Assembly: GCA_963735885.1 (NCBI GenBank)
Contig: CAVTMP010000004.1
Coordinates: forward strand, 186,001-250,000
Source of the DNA: JBBSBL01 sp963735885
GTDB lineage: Bacteria; Actinomycetota; Thermoleophilia; Solirubrobacterales; Solirubrobacteraceae
Direction: 5' to 3'
Length of the DNA: 64,000 nucleotides
The number at the start of each line of letters is the position of its first letter. The first letter of the stretch is position 1. Positions 20,305 through 29,858 of this stretch are shown one piece after another. The notes beneath the pieces were generated by a model. The model was not told where the DNA came from. It saw nothing but the letters and a program-made list of their open reading frames with translations, and made no database searches. The translations under genes were made by a program, and so were the position numbers.

Positions 20305-20939
20305 GTGGCCGCCTCCGCTCCACCTGCGCCCGTCGGGCCTCCACGCCACGGCGCCTCTCGTCCCCCACGCGGTCGCCCGCCCTCGGCTCGCGCGTCCGCG
20401 CGCTGCGCGAGGCGATGGGGCTCTCGCTGCGCGACCTCGCCGAGCGCTCCGGCGTCAGCGCGCCGATGCTCTCGCAGGTCGAGCGGGGCGAGACGAGCCC
20501 CACGCTCCAGGTCGCCGGGCGCATCGCGGCCGGGCTGGACCTCCGGCTCTCGCAGCTCCTGCGACTCGACGAGGGCGGCAACGTGACCGTCGTGCGGGCC
20601 GGGGAGCGCCGCGCGGGATCGCCGGGCGCCCCCGGGCACCGCTACGAGGTGCTGACGCCGCCGCTGCCCGGGCAGCGCGCGGAGGTCTCGCGCCACGTCC
20701 TCGACGCGGGCGCGGCCACCGGCGGCCCGGGCGACCCGCCGATGCACGAGCCCGGAAGCCGCGAGACGGCCGTCGTGGAGGGCGGTCGCGTCGTCCTGCA
20801 CTGCGACGGGGAGGACCACGCGCTCGAGGCGGGCGACGCCGTGACCTTCGACGCCGACCTCCCGCACCAGTTCGAGAACCCCGGCCCCGGGACGGCGACG
20901 ATCCTCGCCGTGGTCGCGGCCGGCCTGAGGAGGAGCTAG
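20305..20939 (+). CDS. XRE-family regulator with C-terminal cupin (N-terminal frame uncertain)
   Basis: The HTH occupies LGSRVRALREAMGLSLRDLA...SGVSAPMLSQVERGETSP, and a cupin-2 barrel follows (MHEPGSRETAVVEGGRVVL...LEAGDAVTFDADLPHQFENPG). This is the XRE-cupin architecture of small-ligand-sensing repressors such as PuuR and SutR. The HTH frame has no start codon upstream. GTG at 20305 joins it only if two bases are removed between about 20335 and 20380, in line with the other insertions; ATG 20415 would delete half the HTH. The stop directly abuts leuC's ATG, so it heads the leuCD operon. Confidence 0.75.
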
Positions 20940-22320
20940 ATGAGCGATCCCACGACCCCGCGCACCCTGCTCGACAAGATCTGGGCGGCGCACGAGGTCG
21001 TCGACGGCCTGCTGTACGTCGACCTCCACCTCGTCCACGAGGTCACGAGCCCCCAGGCCTTCGACGGGCTGCGCCTGGCCGGGCGTCCCGTCCGCCGGCC
21101 GGACCGCACGCTCGCCACGGCCGACCACAACGTGCCGACCGACGGCACGGCCGTCGCCGCGCGGATACGCGACGAGCTCTCGCGCGTGCAGGTCGAGACG
21201 CTCGAGCGCAACTGCGCGGAGTTCGGGGTCCCGCTCTACTCGCTCGGCTCCGACCACCAGGGCATCGTCCACGTGATCGGCCCCGAGCTCGGGGTCACCC
21301 AGCCGGGCATGACGATCGTCTGCGGCGACTCGCACACCGCGACGCACGGCGCGTTCGGCGCCCTCGCCTTCGGCGATCGGGACGAGCGAGGTCGAGCACG
21401 TGCTCGCGACGCAGTGCCTCGTGCAGCCCAAGCCCCGCTCGATGCGGATCCGCTACGAGGGCGAGCTCGGCTTCGGCGTCACGGCGAAGGACCTGATCCT
21501 CGGGACGATCGGCCAGATGGGCGTCGACGGGGCGGTCGGCCACGTCGTCGAGTACGCCGGGCCGGCGATCGAGCGCCTCACGATGGAGGGTCGCATGACG
21601 GTCTGCAACATGACGATCGAGGGCGGCGGTCGCGCCGGCATGATCGCCCCCGACGAGGCCACCTTCGCCTGGGTCGCCGGGCGCCCCGGCGCGCCGGAGG
21701 ACCTGCACGGCGCGACCGAGCGCTGGCGCGCGCTCCGCACCGACCCGGGCGCGCGCTTCGACCGGGAGATCGTGGTCGACGCGGGCGCGCTCACCCCGCA
21801 GGTCACCTGGGGCACGACGCCGGGCATGGTCGCGCCGGTGAACGGGGCGGTCCCCGCGCCGCGCGACGAGGGGGAGGAGCGCGCGCTGCGCTACATGGCG
21901 CTCGAGCCCGGGACGCCGATCGGGGACATCCGCCTCGACCGCGTGTTCATCGGGTCCTGCACGAACTCGCGGATCGGCGACCTGCGCGCCGCGGCCGAGG
22001 TCGTGCGCGGGCGCCGCGTCGCGGGGCACGTGCACGCGATGGTCGTGCCCGGCTCCCAGCAGGTGAAGGCCGAGGCCGAGCGGGAGGGCCTCGACGAGGT
22101 CTTCCGGGCCGCCGGCTTCGACTGGCGCGGGGCCGGCTGCTCGATGTGCCTCGGGATGAACCCGGACACGCTCGCCCCCGGCGAGCGCTGCGCCTCGACC
22201 TCGAACCGCAACTTCGAGGGGCGCCAGGGCCGCGGCGGCCGCACCCATCTCGTCTCGCCCCAGATGGCCGCCGCCGCCGCGGTCGAGGGGACGTTCGTCG
22301 ACATCCGCGACTGGAGCTAG
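20940..22320 (+). CDS. leuC: 3-isopropylmalate dehydratase large subunit (one apparent +1 insertion)
   Basis: Aconitase-family subunit holding the 4Fe-4S cluster; isomerises isopropylmalate with LeuD. Recognisable stretches are CGDSHTATHGAFGALAFG, the cluster cysteines in IGSCTNSRIGDLR and GAGCSMCLGMNPD, and the arginine-containing CASTSNRNFEGRQG. One extra G near 21375 (ggc-g-atc) splits the frame; removing it gives 459 residues. GAGGAGGAG lies just upstream of the ATG, inside the end of the regulator gene. Confidence 0.93.
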
Positions 22321-22328
22321 GAGCGCCC

Positions 22329-22889
22329 ATGGAGCCCGTCACCATCGTTCACGGCGGCGTCAGCGTCCTCGACCGCGCCGACGTCGACACCGACCAGATC
22401 ATCCCCAAGCAGTTCCTCAAGCGGGTGGAGCGGACCGGGTTCGGCGAGTTCCTCTTCCACGACTGGGCCAAGGAGCCCGGCTGGGATCTCCCGCGCAACC
22501 CGATCCTCGCCACCGGGCGGAACTTCGGCTGCGGGTCCTCCCGCGAGCACGCCCCGTGGGCCCTGGAGGACTACGGCTTCCGCGCGATCATCGCCCCGAG
22601 CTTCGCCGACATCTTCTTCTCCAACTGCACGAAGATCGGGCTGCTGCCGGTCGTCCTCGCCGAGGACGAGGTTCGCGCGATCATGGCCGAGGGCGAGGCC
22701 GCGATCGACCTCGAGGTCGGCGAGGTCGAGTTCGCCGGCCGGGTCGCGCGGTTCGACCTCGACCCCGCGATCAAGTACCGGCTCCTGAACGGCCTCGACG
22801 ACATCGCCCTCTCGCTCGAGCGCCGCGAGGACATCGAGTCCTACGAGCGCGACCGGGAGCGCCGCGGCCCGGTCACCACGGCGCTGTGA
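22329..22889 (+). CDS. leuD: 3-isopropylmalate dehydratase small subunit
   Basis: Swivelling domain partner of LeuC, 186 residues. DTDQIIPKQFLKR near the N-terminus and RNFGCGSSREHAPWAL (about residue 60) are the family signatures; FADIFFSNCTKIGLLPV follows. ATG is eight bases after the leuC stop. The stop is GTGA, shared with the next gene. Intact. Confidence 0.95.
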   Translation: MEPVTIVHGGVSVLDRADVDTDQIIPKQFLKRVERTGFGEFLFHDWAKEPGWDLPRNPILATGRNFGCGSSREHAPWALEDYGFRAIIAPSFADIFFSNCTKIGLLPVVLAEDEVRAIMAEGEAAIDLEVGEVEFAGRVARFDLDPAIKYRLLNGLDDIALSLERREDIESYERDRERRGPVTTAL

Positions 22890-23657
22890 GCGCCGGCGCG
22901 CGCCCGCGCGACTGGGACGCCGGGACCTACGACCGCGTGTCGGATCCGATGGTGGTGCTCGGCGCCGAGGTGCTCGACCGTCTGCCGCTGCGCGGCGACG
23001 AGACGGTGCTCGACGCCGGGTGCGGAAGCGGGCGGGTCACGCGGCTGCTGCTCGACCGCCTGCCGGAGGGCCGCGTGATCGCGGTGGACGCCGCGCCCTC
23101 GATGGTGGCCTTCGCCCGCGCCGCGCTGCCGGCGGAGCGCGCCGCGGTCGAGCAGGCCGACCTCGTGGAGCTCGAGCTGCCCGAGCCGGTCGACGCCGTG
23201 CTGTCCACCGCGACGTTCCACTGGATCGCCGACCACGACCGCCTCTTCGCCCGGCTCCACGCCGCGCTGCGGCCGGGCGGGCGGATCGAGGCGCAGTGCG
23301 GCGGCGAGCGCGAACGTCGAGCGCCTCATCGCCGCGGCGCGCGAGGTGGAGGGCGAGGCGCCGTTCGCGCCCTGGTTCGCCGGCTGGCGCCGGCCGTGGC
23401 ACTTCGCCGGCGCCGAGGAGACGGCGACCCGCCTCGAGCGTGCCGGCTTCGTCGAGGTCCGCACCTGGCTGGAGCGGCGCGAGGTGCGGCCACCGGAGCC
23501 GCGCGGCTACCTGGAGTCGATCTGCCTCGGCGCGCACCTCCAGCGCGTTCCGGCCGAGCTCCGCGGGCCGTTCGTCGAGGGGGTGCGCACCCGGCTCGGC
23601 GACCCCGTGCGCATCGACTACGTGCGCCTCAACCTCAGCGCCCGGAGGCCGGCGTGA
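22886..23657 (+). CDS. Class I methyltransferase resembling trans-aconitate methyltransferase (one apparent +1 insertion)
   Basis: SAM-binding motif VLDAGCGSGRVTR, an acidic residue in AVDAAPSMVAFA, then STATFHWIADHDRLFARLHAALRPGGR and QCGG, which resemble Tam. The frame shifts near 23307 (ggc-g-agc); removing a base yields 256 residues ending NLSARRPA. It is translationally coupled to both leuD and leuB by GTGA overlaps. A Tam-like enzyme beside an aconitase-family isomerase is plausible, for example methylating an isomerase inhibitor or a pathway intermediate, but this is speculation. Confidence 0.7.
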
Positions 23658-24679
23658 CCGCGTCGATCGCCCTGCTCCCGGGCGACGGGATCGGCCCCGA
23701 GATCATGCCCGCGGCCGTGCGCGTGCTCGACGCCGTCGGGACCTTCGCCTACGAGGAGCACGCGTTCGGCGGGGCGGCGATCGACGCGCACGGGACCGCG
23801 CTGACGGACGCCACGCTCGCGGCCTGCGCCGCGGCCGACGCCGTGCTGCTCGCCGCGGTCGGCGGGCCGCGATGGGACTCCACCGATCCCGGCGCCCCGC
23901 GGCCCGAGCAGGGGCTGCTGGGGCTGCGCAAGGGGCTCGGGCTCTACGCGAACCTCCGCCCGGTGCGCCCGGTTCCCGCCCTCTACGACGCGAGCCCGCT
24001 GCGGCGCGAGGTGATCGAGCGCACCGACCTGCTCGTCGTCCGCGAGCTCACCGGCGGGATCTACTTCGGCGCGCGCGGGCGGGAGGGCGACCGCGCCTGG
24101 GACACCTGCGAGTACACGGTCGGCGAGATCGAGCGCATCGCCCGCACGGCCTTCCGGGCCGCGCGCAGCCGGGTCACCAGCGTCGACAAGGCCAACGTGC
24201 TCGAGTCCTCGCGGCTGTGGCGCGAGGTGGTCCGCCGCGTCCACGGCGAGGAGTTCCCCAACGTGGAGCTCGAGCACCTGCTCGTCGACAACGCCGCGAT
24301 GCAGCTCGTCGCCGCGCCGCGCCACTTCGACGTGATCCTCGCCGAGAACATGTTCGGGGACATCCTCAGCGACGAGGCGGCGATGCTCACCGGGTCGATC
24401 GGCCTGCTTCCCTCGGCGTCGCTCGGCGCCGACGGCCCGGGGCTCTTCGAGCCCGTCCACGGGTCGGCGCCGGACATCGCGGGCAGCGGGCGGGCCAATC
24501 CGCTGGCCATGATCCTCTCGGCGGCGATGCTGCTTCGACACGGGCTCGGGATGGACGCCGAGGCGGCGGCGGTAGAATCGGCCGTCGACCGGGCGCTCGC
24601 CGCGGGCCTGCGCACGGCGGACCTGGGGGGCGACGCGACGACCGACGAGGCCGTCGCCGCCGTCCTCCGGCACCTCTAG
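23654..24679 (+). CDS. leuB: 3-isopropylmalate dehydrogenase
   Basis: Oxidatively decarboxylates 3-isopropylmalate with NAD. LLPGDGIGPEIMP opens the protein. The substrate-arginine block is LRKGLGLYANLRPVRP, then ELTGGIYFGARG, the catalytic Lys in TSVDKANVLESS, metal-binding Asp residues in NMFGDILSDEAAMLTGS, and NAD-binding GSAPDIAGSGRANPLAM. Length 341 residues, normal. GTG start overlaps the methyltransferase stop. Confidence 0.95.
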   Translation: MTASIALLPGDGIGPEIMPAAVRVLDAVGTFAYEEHAFGGAAIDAHGTALTDATLAACAAADAVLLAAVGGPRWDSTDPGAPRPEQGLLGLRKGLGLYANLRPVRPVPALYDASPLRREVIERTDLLVVRELTGGIYFGARGREGDRAWDTCEYTVGEIERIARTAFRAARSRVTSVDKANVLESSRLWREVVRRVHGEEFPNVELEHLLVDNAAMQLVAAPRHFDVILAENMFGDILSDEAAMLTGSIGLLPSASLGADGPGLFEPVHGSAPDIAGSGRANPLAMILSAAMLLRHGLGMDAEAAAVESAVDRALAAGLRTADLGGDATTDEAVAAVLRHL

Positions 24680-24698
24680 CCACCGACGGGGAGACGAC

Positions 24699-25646
24699 GT
24701 GGAGCCTGCGGACCTCATCTGGATGAACGGGGAGCTCGTCGCCTGGGAGGACGCGAAGATCCACGTGCTCACGCACGGCCTGCACTACGGCACCGGGGTC
24801 TTCGAGGGCATCCGCGCGTACGAGACCGCGCGCGGCACCGCGATCTTCCGCCACGCCGACCACCTCGACCGCCTGCGCCGCTCCGCCGAGCTCTACTACA
24901 TGCCGCTGCCGTACGGCGTGGAGGAGATCCGGGCGGCGACGCACGAGCTGATCCGCCGCAACGGGTTCAGCGAGTGCTACATCCGCCCGCTCGTCTACCG
25001 CGGCTACGGCCACATGGGCCTGTTCCCGCTCGAGGCGCCGACCGACGTGGTCATCGCCGCGTGGCGCTGGGGCTCCTACCTGGGCGAGGAGGGCAAGCAG
25101 CGCGGGATCCGGGCGAAGGTGTCCTCCTGGCGGCGGATCTCGGCCGACTCGCTGATCCCGCACGCCAAGGCCTCGGGCCAGTACCTCAACAGCGTGCTGG
25201 CCAAGATCGAGAGCCACAAGGCCGGCTACGAGGAGGCCATCCTGCTCGACGCCCACGGCTTCGTCTGCGAGGGCTCGGGCGAGAACGTGTTCGTCGTGCG
25301 CGACGGGACGATCGTCACCCCGCCGCAGACCGCGGGCATCCTCGACGGCATCAACCGACGCTCGATCCTCACGATCGCGCGCGACCGGGGGCACGAGGTC
25401 GTGGAGCGGGACCTCGCCCGGGCAGAGCTCTACATGGCCGACGAGGTCTTCCTGTCCGGCACCGCGGCGGAGCTCGTCCCGGTCCGCGAGATCGACGACC
25501 ACTCGATCGGGGCCGGCGAGCCGGGGCCGGTCACGCGGGAGCTGCAGGCGGCCTTCGAGGACGCGCTGCGCGGGCGGGTCGAGCGCTACGCGTCGTGGCT
25601 CGACGTCGTCGACGTCCCCGCCGGCGTCCCCACCGAGGCGGCCTGA
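24699..25646 (+). CDS. ilvE: Branched-chain amino acid aminotransferase
   Basis: Class IV PLP transaminase, final step for Leu, Ile and Val. VLTHGLHYGTGVFEGIRAY begins the fold; the PLP lysine is in PHAKASGQYLNS; EGSGENVFVVRDG and FLSGTAAELVPV bind cofactor phosphate and substrate. GTG at 24699 is preceded by GGGGAGA at good spacing. 315 residues, close to the short IlvE class. D-amino-acid aminotransferases share the fold, but the operon settles the call. Confidence 0.93.
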   Translation: MEPADLIWMNGELVAWEDAKIHVLTHGLHYGTGVFEGIRAYETARGTAIFRHADHLDRLRRSAELYYMPLPYGVEEIRAATHELIRRNGFSECYIRPLVYRGYGHMGLFPLEAPTDVVIAAWRWGSYLGEEGKQRGIRAKVSSWRRISADSLIPHAKASGQYLNSVLAKIESHKAGYEEAILLDAHGFVCEGSGENVFVVRDGTIVTPPQTAGILDGINRRSILTIARDRGHEVVERDLARAELYMADEVFLSGTAAELVPVREIDDHSIGAGEPGPVTRELQAAFEDALRGRVERYASWLDVVDVPAGVPTEAA

Positions 25647-25754
25647 GGTCGCGATGGCGGGCGTCCACCGCGCCGGGCGGCGAATTACGGGGGCGGTCGG
25701 CAGCCGCTGACCGCTGCTCCGCGTTCGCCCACCCGCACCGAGAGGACCCCGACG

Positions 25755-27349
25755 ATGACGAAGATCGAGCTCTACGACACCACGCTCCGCGACGGCATGC
25801 AGGGCGAGGGCATGTCGCTCTCCGCCGAGGAGAAGCTCCGCGTCGCCCATCGGCTCGACTCGCTCGGCATCGACGTCGTGGAGGCGGGCTTCCCGGCCTC
25901 GAACCCCAAGGAGCTCGAGCTGTTCTCCCTGCTGGCGGAGGAGTCGTTCGCCCACGCCACGATCGCCGCCTTCGGGATGACCCGCCGCGGCGGCACGCGC
26001 GCCGAGGACGACCCCGGCCTGCGCACGCTGGCCGACGGCTTCGCGCCCGTGTGCACGCTCGTGGGCAAGACCTGGACGCTCCACCTCGAGAAGGTGGTGC
26101 GCGTGGACCGCGAGGAGAACCTGCGGATGATCGGCGACTCCGTGGCGTTCCTCGTCGCGCAGGGGAAGCGGGTGATCTACGACGCCGAGCACTTCTTCGA
26201 CGGCTGGCGGGCCGAGCGGGACTACGCGCTCGCTGCGTGCGCGCGGCCGCCGAGGCGGGAGCCGACACCGTCGTGCCGTGCGACACGAACGGCGCCTCGC
26301 TGCCGCACGAGGTCGCGACCGCGGTGCGCGACGTCGTGGCGGCGCTCGACGGCGTGCGCGTCGGCATCCACGCGCACAACGACGCGGAGTGCGCCGTCGC
26401 CAACTCGCTCGCGGCCGTGGCCGAGGGGGCGACCCACGTGCAGGGCACGATGAACGGCGTCGGCGAGCGCTGCGGCAACGCGAACCTCGTCTCGATCGTC
26501 GCGAACCTCCAGCTCAAGCTCGGCTACGAGTGCCTGCCGCCCGAGCGACTCGCCGGGCTGACGGAGACCGCCCACTTCGTCGACGAGCTGGCCAACCGGG
26601 CGCCCGACCCCGACCAGCCGTACGTCGGGCGCAACGCGTTCGCCCACAAGGGCGGCATGCACGTGGCGGGCGTCCGCGAGGACGCGGCCACCTTCGAGCA
26701 CGTGGACCCGGCGCTGGTCGGCAACCGGCGCGAGCTGCTGATCTCGGAGCTGTCGGGCAAGGGGACGGTCCGGGCGCGCGCCGAGGCCAGCGGGCTCGCG
26801 GTCGACGACGATGCGGCGCGCCGCATCGTCGAGCGGGTCAAGGACCTCGAGCACCGCGGCTACCACTTCGAGGCGGCGGACGGCTCGTTCGAGCTGCTGC
26901 TGCGCAAGGAGACCGGCGACTACGAGCCGCTGTTCCGGCTCGAGTCCTGGCGCGTGATCGTCGAGAAGCGCGCGGACGGCAAGGTGGAGACCGAGGCGAC
27001 GATCAAGCTCTGGGCGGACGGCGAGCGCTACGTGCGCACGGCCGAGGGCAACGGGCCGGTGAACGCGCTCGACACGGCGCTGCGCGGCGCGATCGCCGAG
27101 ACCCATCCGCACCTCCGCGACATCGAGCTCGTGAACTACAAGGTCCGCATCCTCGACGAGACGCAGGGCACCGAGGCGGTGACGCGCGTGCTGCTCGACG
27201 CCTCCGACGGCCAGGCGGTCTGGGGCTCGATCGGCGTGTCCGAGAACGTGATCGAGGCCTCGTGGGAGGCGCTGGTGGACTCGCTGGAGTACGGCATGCA
27301 GCCCGGGCGCGGGTCGCACGCGCGCCCGGCACGCACCCGGAGCGCGTGA
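25755..27349 (+). CDS. cimA: (R)-citramalate synthase CimA (two apparent +1 insertions)
   Basis: LeuA-like Claisen enzyme that makes citramalate from pyruvate and acetyl-CoA, giving isoleucine without threonine. The start IELYDTTLRDGMQGEGMSLS distinguishes the citramalate group from isopropylmalate synthase. CDTNGASLPHEV, HAHNDAECAVANSL and NGVGERCGNANL carry the metal and active-site residues; a C-terminal allosteric domain ends near residue 515. Two extra bases at 26232-26242 (ctc-g-ctg and gcg-c-gcg) split the ORF; the corrected protein has 530 residues. LeuCD and LeuB can serve both pathways, explaining its place in this operon. Confidence 0.88.
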
Positions 27350-28470
27350 GCGCGGCCGGCGCCCCGGAGCGGATCCCGCTCGCCCGGCCCGTGCTCGGCG
27401 CACCCGAGGAGGCCGCGGTCGTCGAGGTGCTGCGCTCGGGCCGCCTCTCGCTCGGGCCGGCCCTCGCGGCCTTCGAGACGGCCTTCGCGGCGCGGCTCGG
27501 GGTGGCGCACGCCAGCGCGGTCTCCAGCGGGACCGCCGGGCTCCACCTCGCGTTGCGGGCCGTCGGGGTGGAGGAGGGCAACGAGGTCGTCACCTCGCCC
27601 TTCTCCTTCGTGGCCTCGGCCAACGCGGCGCTCTACGAACGTGCGCGCCCGGTGTTCGCCGACGTCGACCCGGTCACGCTGAACCTCGATCCGGCCGCCG
27701 CGGCCGCCGCGCTCACCGGGCGCACGAGCGCGATCCTGCCCGTGCACATCTTCGGCTATCCGGCCGACCTTCCCGCGATCGAGCGGCTCGGGCGCCCGAT
27801 CGTCGAGGACGCCTGCGAGGCGCTCGGCGCCGTCCACGCCGACGGGATCGCCGTCGGCGCGCGAGGGCACCCGGCCGCGTTCGGCTTCTACGCCAACAAG
27901 CAGCTCACGACCGGGGAGGGCGGCATGGTCACCACCGCCGACGCCGGCGTGAAGGAACGGATCGACTCGGAGCGCAACCAGGGCCGCGCCCCCGACATGG
28001 GCTGGCTGGACCACGACCGGCTCGGCTTCAACTACCGCCTCTCCGACCTGGCCTGCGCGCTCGGCCTGGCCCAGCTCGAGCGCCTGGAGGAGATGCTCGC
28101 CGACCGGGCCCGGGTCGCGGCCCGCTACGCCGAGGCCCTGGCCGGCATCGAGGGGCTCGAGCTGCCGTGCCCGGACACGGGCGGCGATCGCCGGAGCTGG
28201 TTCGTCTACGTCGTCCGGCTGCCGCCGGGGAGCGACCGCGACGGGGCGGTCCGCGCCCTCGCGGCTCGCGGGGTCGAGAGCAAGCCCTACCTGCCGGCGA
28301 TCCATCTCTTCAGCTTCTACCGCGAGCGCTTCGGCCACCGGCCCGGCGAGTTCCCCGTCTCCGAGGACGTCGCCGCCCGCGCCCTGGCCCTGCCGTTCTT
28401 CCCGGCGCTCGGCGACGCCCAGGTCGAGCGGGTCGCCGCCGAGCTGCGCGCGGTGCTCGGGCAGGCGTGA
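27346..28470 (+). CDS. DegT/DnrJ/EryC1/StrS-family PLP aminotransferase
   Basis: Sugar-aminotransferase-type enzyme, 374 residues. Visible are the cofactor segment SSGTAGLHLALRAVG, the Asp/Gln region IVEDACEALGA, the PLP lysine in GFYANKQLTTGEGG, and NYRLSDLACALGLAQ. It usually makes amino-sugar nucleotides for glycans. GTGA overlap with cimA ties it to the leucine operon, which is an unexpected partner. No other sugar-nucleotide genes are nearby, so the substrate is unknown. Confidence 0.83.
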   Translation: MSAAGAPERIPLARPVLGAPEEAAVVEVLRSGRLSLGPALAAFETAFAARLGVAHASAVSSGTAGLHLALRAVGVEEGNEVVTSPFSFVASANAALYERARPVFADVDPVTLNLDPAAAAAALTGRTSAILPVHIFGYPADLPAIERLGRPIVEDACEALGAVHADGIAVGARGHPAAFGFYANKQLTTGEGGMVTTADAGVKERIDSERNQGRAPDMGWLDHDRLGFNYRLSDLACALGLAQLERLEEMLADRARVAARYAEALAGIEGLELPCPDTGGDRRSWFVYVVRLPPGSDRDGAVRALAARGVESKPYLPAIHLFSFYRERFGHRPGEFPVSEDVAARALALPFFPALGDAQVERVAAELRAVLGQA

Positions 28471-28481
28471 GGCCCGCCTCC

Positions 28482-28487
28482 TAGACT
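28482..28487 (+). promoter_or_regulatory. -10 element of argH
   Basis: TAGACT ends nine bases before the argH GTG; leaderless spacing, no Shine-Dalgarno. Confidence 0.55.
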
Positions 28488-28496
28488 GCGCCGACC

Positions 28497-29858
28497 GTGT
28501 CCCGCTTCGCCGAGCCCCAGGATCCGCTCTTCCAGCGGCTGAACAGCTCGATCGGCTTCGACTGGCGGCTCGGCCCCTACGACGTCGAGCAGTCGAAGGC
28601 CCACGCGACCATGCTCGCCGCGTGCGGCATCATCGAGGCGGGCGATCGTGACGCGCTGCTCGCCGCCCTCGACCGGGTCCGCGCGGAGCTCGAGGACGGC
28701 ACGTTCCCCTTCCAGGCGGGGGACGAGGATGTCCACATGGCCGTCGAGCGGCGCGTCACCGAGATCGCCGGTCCGGTCGGCGGGCGGCTTCACACCGCGC
28801 GCTCGCGCAACGACCAGGTGGCGACGGACCTCGCGATGTTCACGCGCGCCCACGCGCGAGAGGCCGTCGCGGGGCTCGAGCGCCTCATGGCGGTGCTCGT
28901 CGACCTGGCCGAGGCGCACATCGACTGGCGCGCGCCCGGGTACACGCACCTGCAGCGCGCCCAGCCCGTCTACCTCGGGCACCACCTGCTCGCCTGGTTC
29001 TGGATGGCCGAGCGCGACCGGCGCCGCTTCCGCGGGGTGGAATCGGCGACGGATCGCATGCCGCTCGGCGCCGGCGCGCTGGCCGGCGTGAACTTCGACA
29101 CCGATCGCGGCCTCGTCGCGGCCGAGCTCGGCTTCCCCGCGCTGGCGGAGAACTCGATCGACGCGGTCGCCGACCGGGACTTCGCGCTGGACTACCTCGC
29201 CGCCGCCGCCACCTGCGCCACCCACCTCTCGCGGCTCGGCGCGGAGATCGTGCTGTGGTCGAGCGAGGAGTTCGGCTTCTGCGAGGTGCCCGACGCCTGG
29301 GCCTCCGGCTCCTCGATCATGCCGCAGAAGAAGAACCCCGACGCGGCCGAGCTGCTCCGCGCGAAGGCGCCGCGCGTGGTCGGCCACCTCGTGGGCCTCC
29401 ACGGGGTGATGCACGCGCTGCCGCTGACGTACAGCAAGGACCTGCAGGAGGACAAGGAGCACCTGTTCGACGCCGTCGACACGCTCGAGCTGAGCCTCGC
29501 GGCCGCGGCCGGCATGCTCGCGGGCATCGAGTTCCGGCGCGAGCGCCTCGAGGCCGCCGCCTCCGACGAGCTCCTCGCCGCGACCGACGTGGCCGACCTC
29601 CTCGTGCGCCGCGGGCTGCCGTTCCGCGAGGCGCACGGGATCGTGGCCGGCCTGGTGCGGCGGGCGGTCGAGTCCGGCCGCGCGCTCTCCGAGCTCTCGC
29701 CCGACGAGCTCGCCGAGGCCTCGCCGCTCCTCGACGGCTCCTACTACGAGGTCCTGCGCTCCTCGTCGTGGCTCGAGTCGAAGGTCTCCGCCGGCGGGAC
29801 CAGCGGGCAACGCGTCCGCGAGCAGCTCGCGGCCGCGCGCGCCGTGCTCGCCGCGTGA
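28497..29858 (+). CDS. argH: Argininosuccinate lyase
   Basis: Last step of arginine synthesis: argininosuccinate to arginine and fumarate. Fumarase-superfamily landmarks: FDWRLGPYDVEQSKAH, HTARSRNDQVATD, PGYTHLQRAQPV with the catalytic His, and the signature GSSIMPQKKNPD. Length 453 residues, normal. GTG start fits the promoter spacing. No other arg gene is in the window, and the glycosylase gene follows with a GTGA overlap. Confidence 0.95.
   Translation: MSRFAEPQDPLFQRLNSSIGFDWRLGPYDVEQSKAHATMLAACGIIEAGDRDALLAALDRVRAELEDGTFPFQAGDEDVHMAVERRVTEIAGPVGGRLHTARSRNDQVATDLAMFTRAHAREAVAGLERLMAVLVDLAEAHIDWRAPGYTHLQRAQPVYLGHHLLAWFWMAERDRRRFRGVESATDRMPLGAGALAGVNFDTDRGLVAAELGFPALAENSIDAVADRDFALDYLAAAATCATHLSRLGAEIVLWSSEEFGFCEVPDAWASGSSIMPQKKNPDAAELLRAKAPRVVGHLVGLHGVMHALPLTYSKDLQEDKEHLFDAVDTLELSLAAAAGMLAGIEFRRERLEAAASDELLAATDVADLLVRRGLPFREAHGIVAGLVRRAVESGRALSELSPDELAEASPLLDGSYYEVLRSSSWLESKVSAGGTSGQRVREQLAAARAVLAA

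Noticed and set aside
25654..25710. 18-residue ORF before cimA as a possible branched-chain attenuator peptide
   Set aside because: It matches the leu leader in length but has only one Ile, two Val and no Leu, no -10 in front and no convincing alternative stems.
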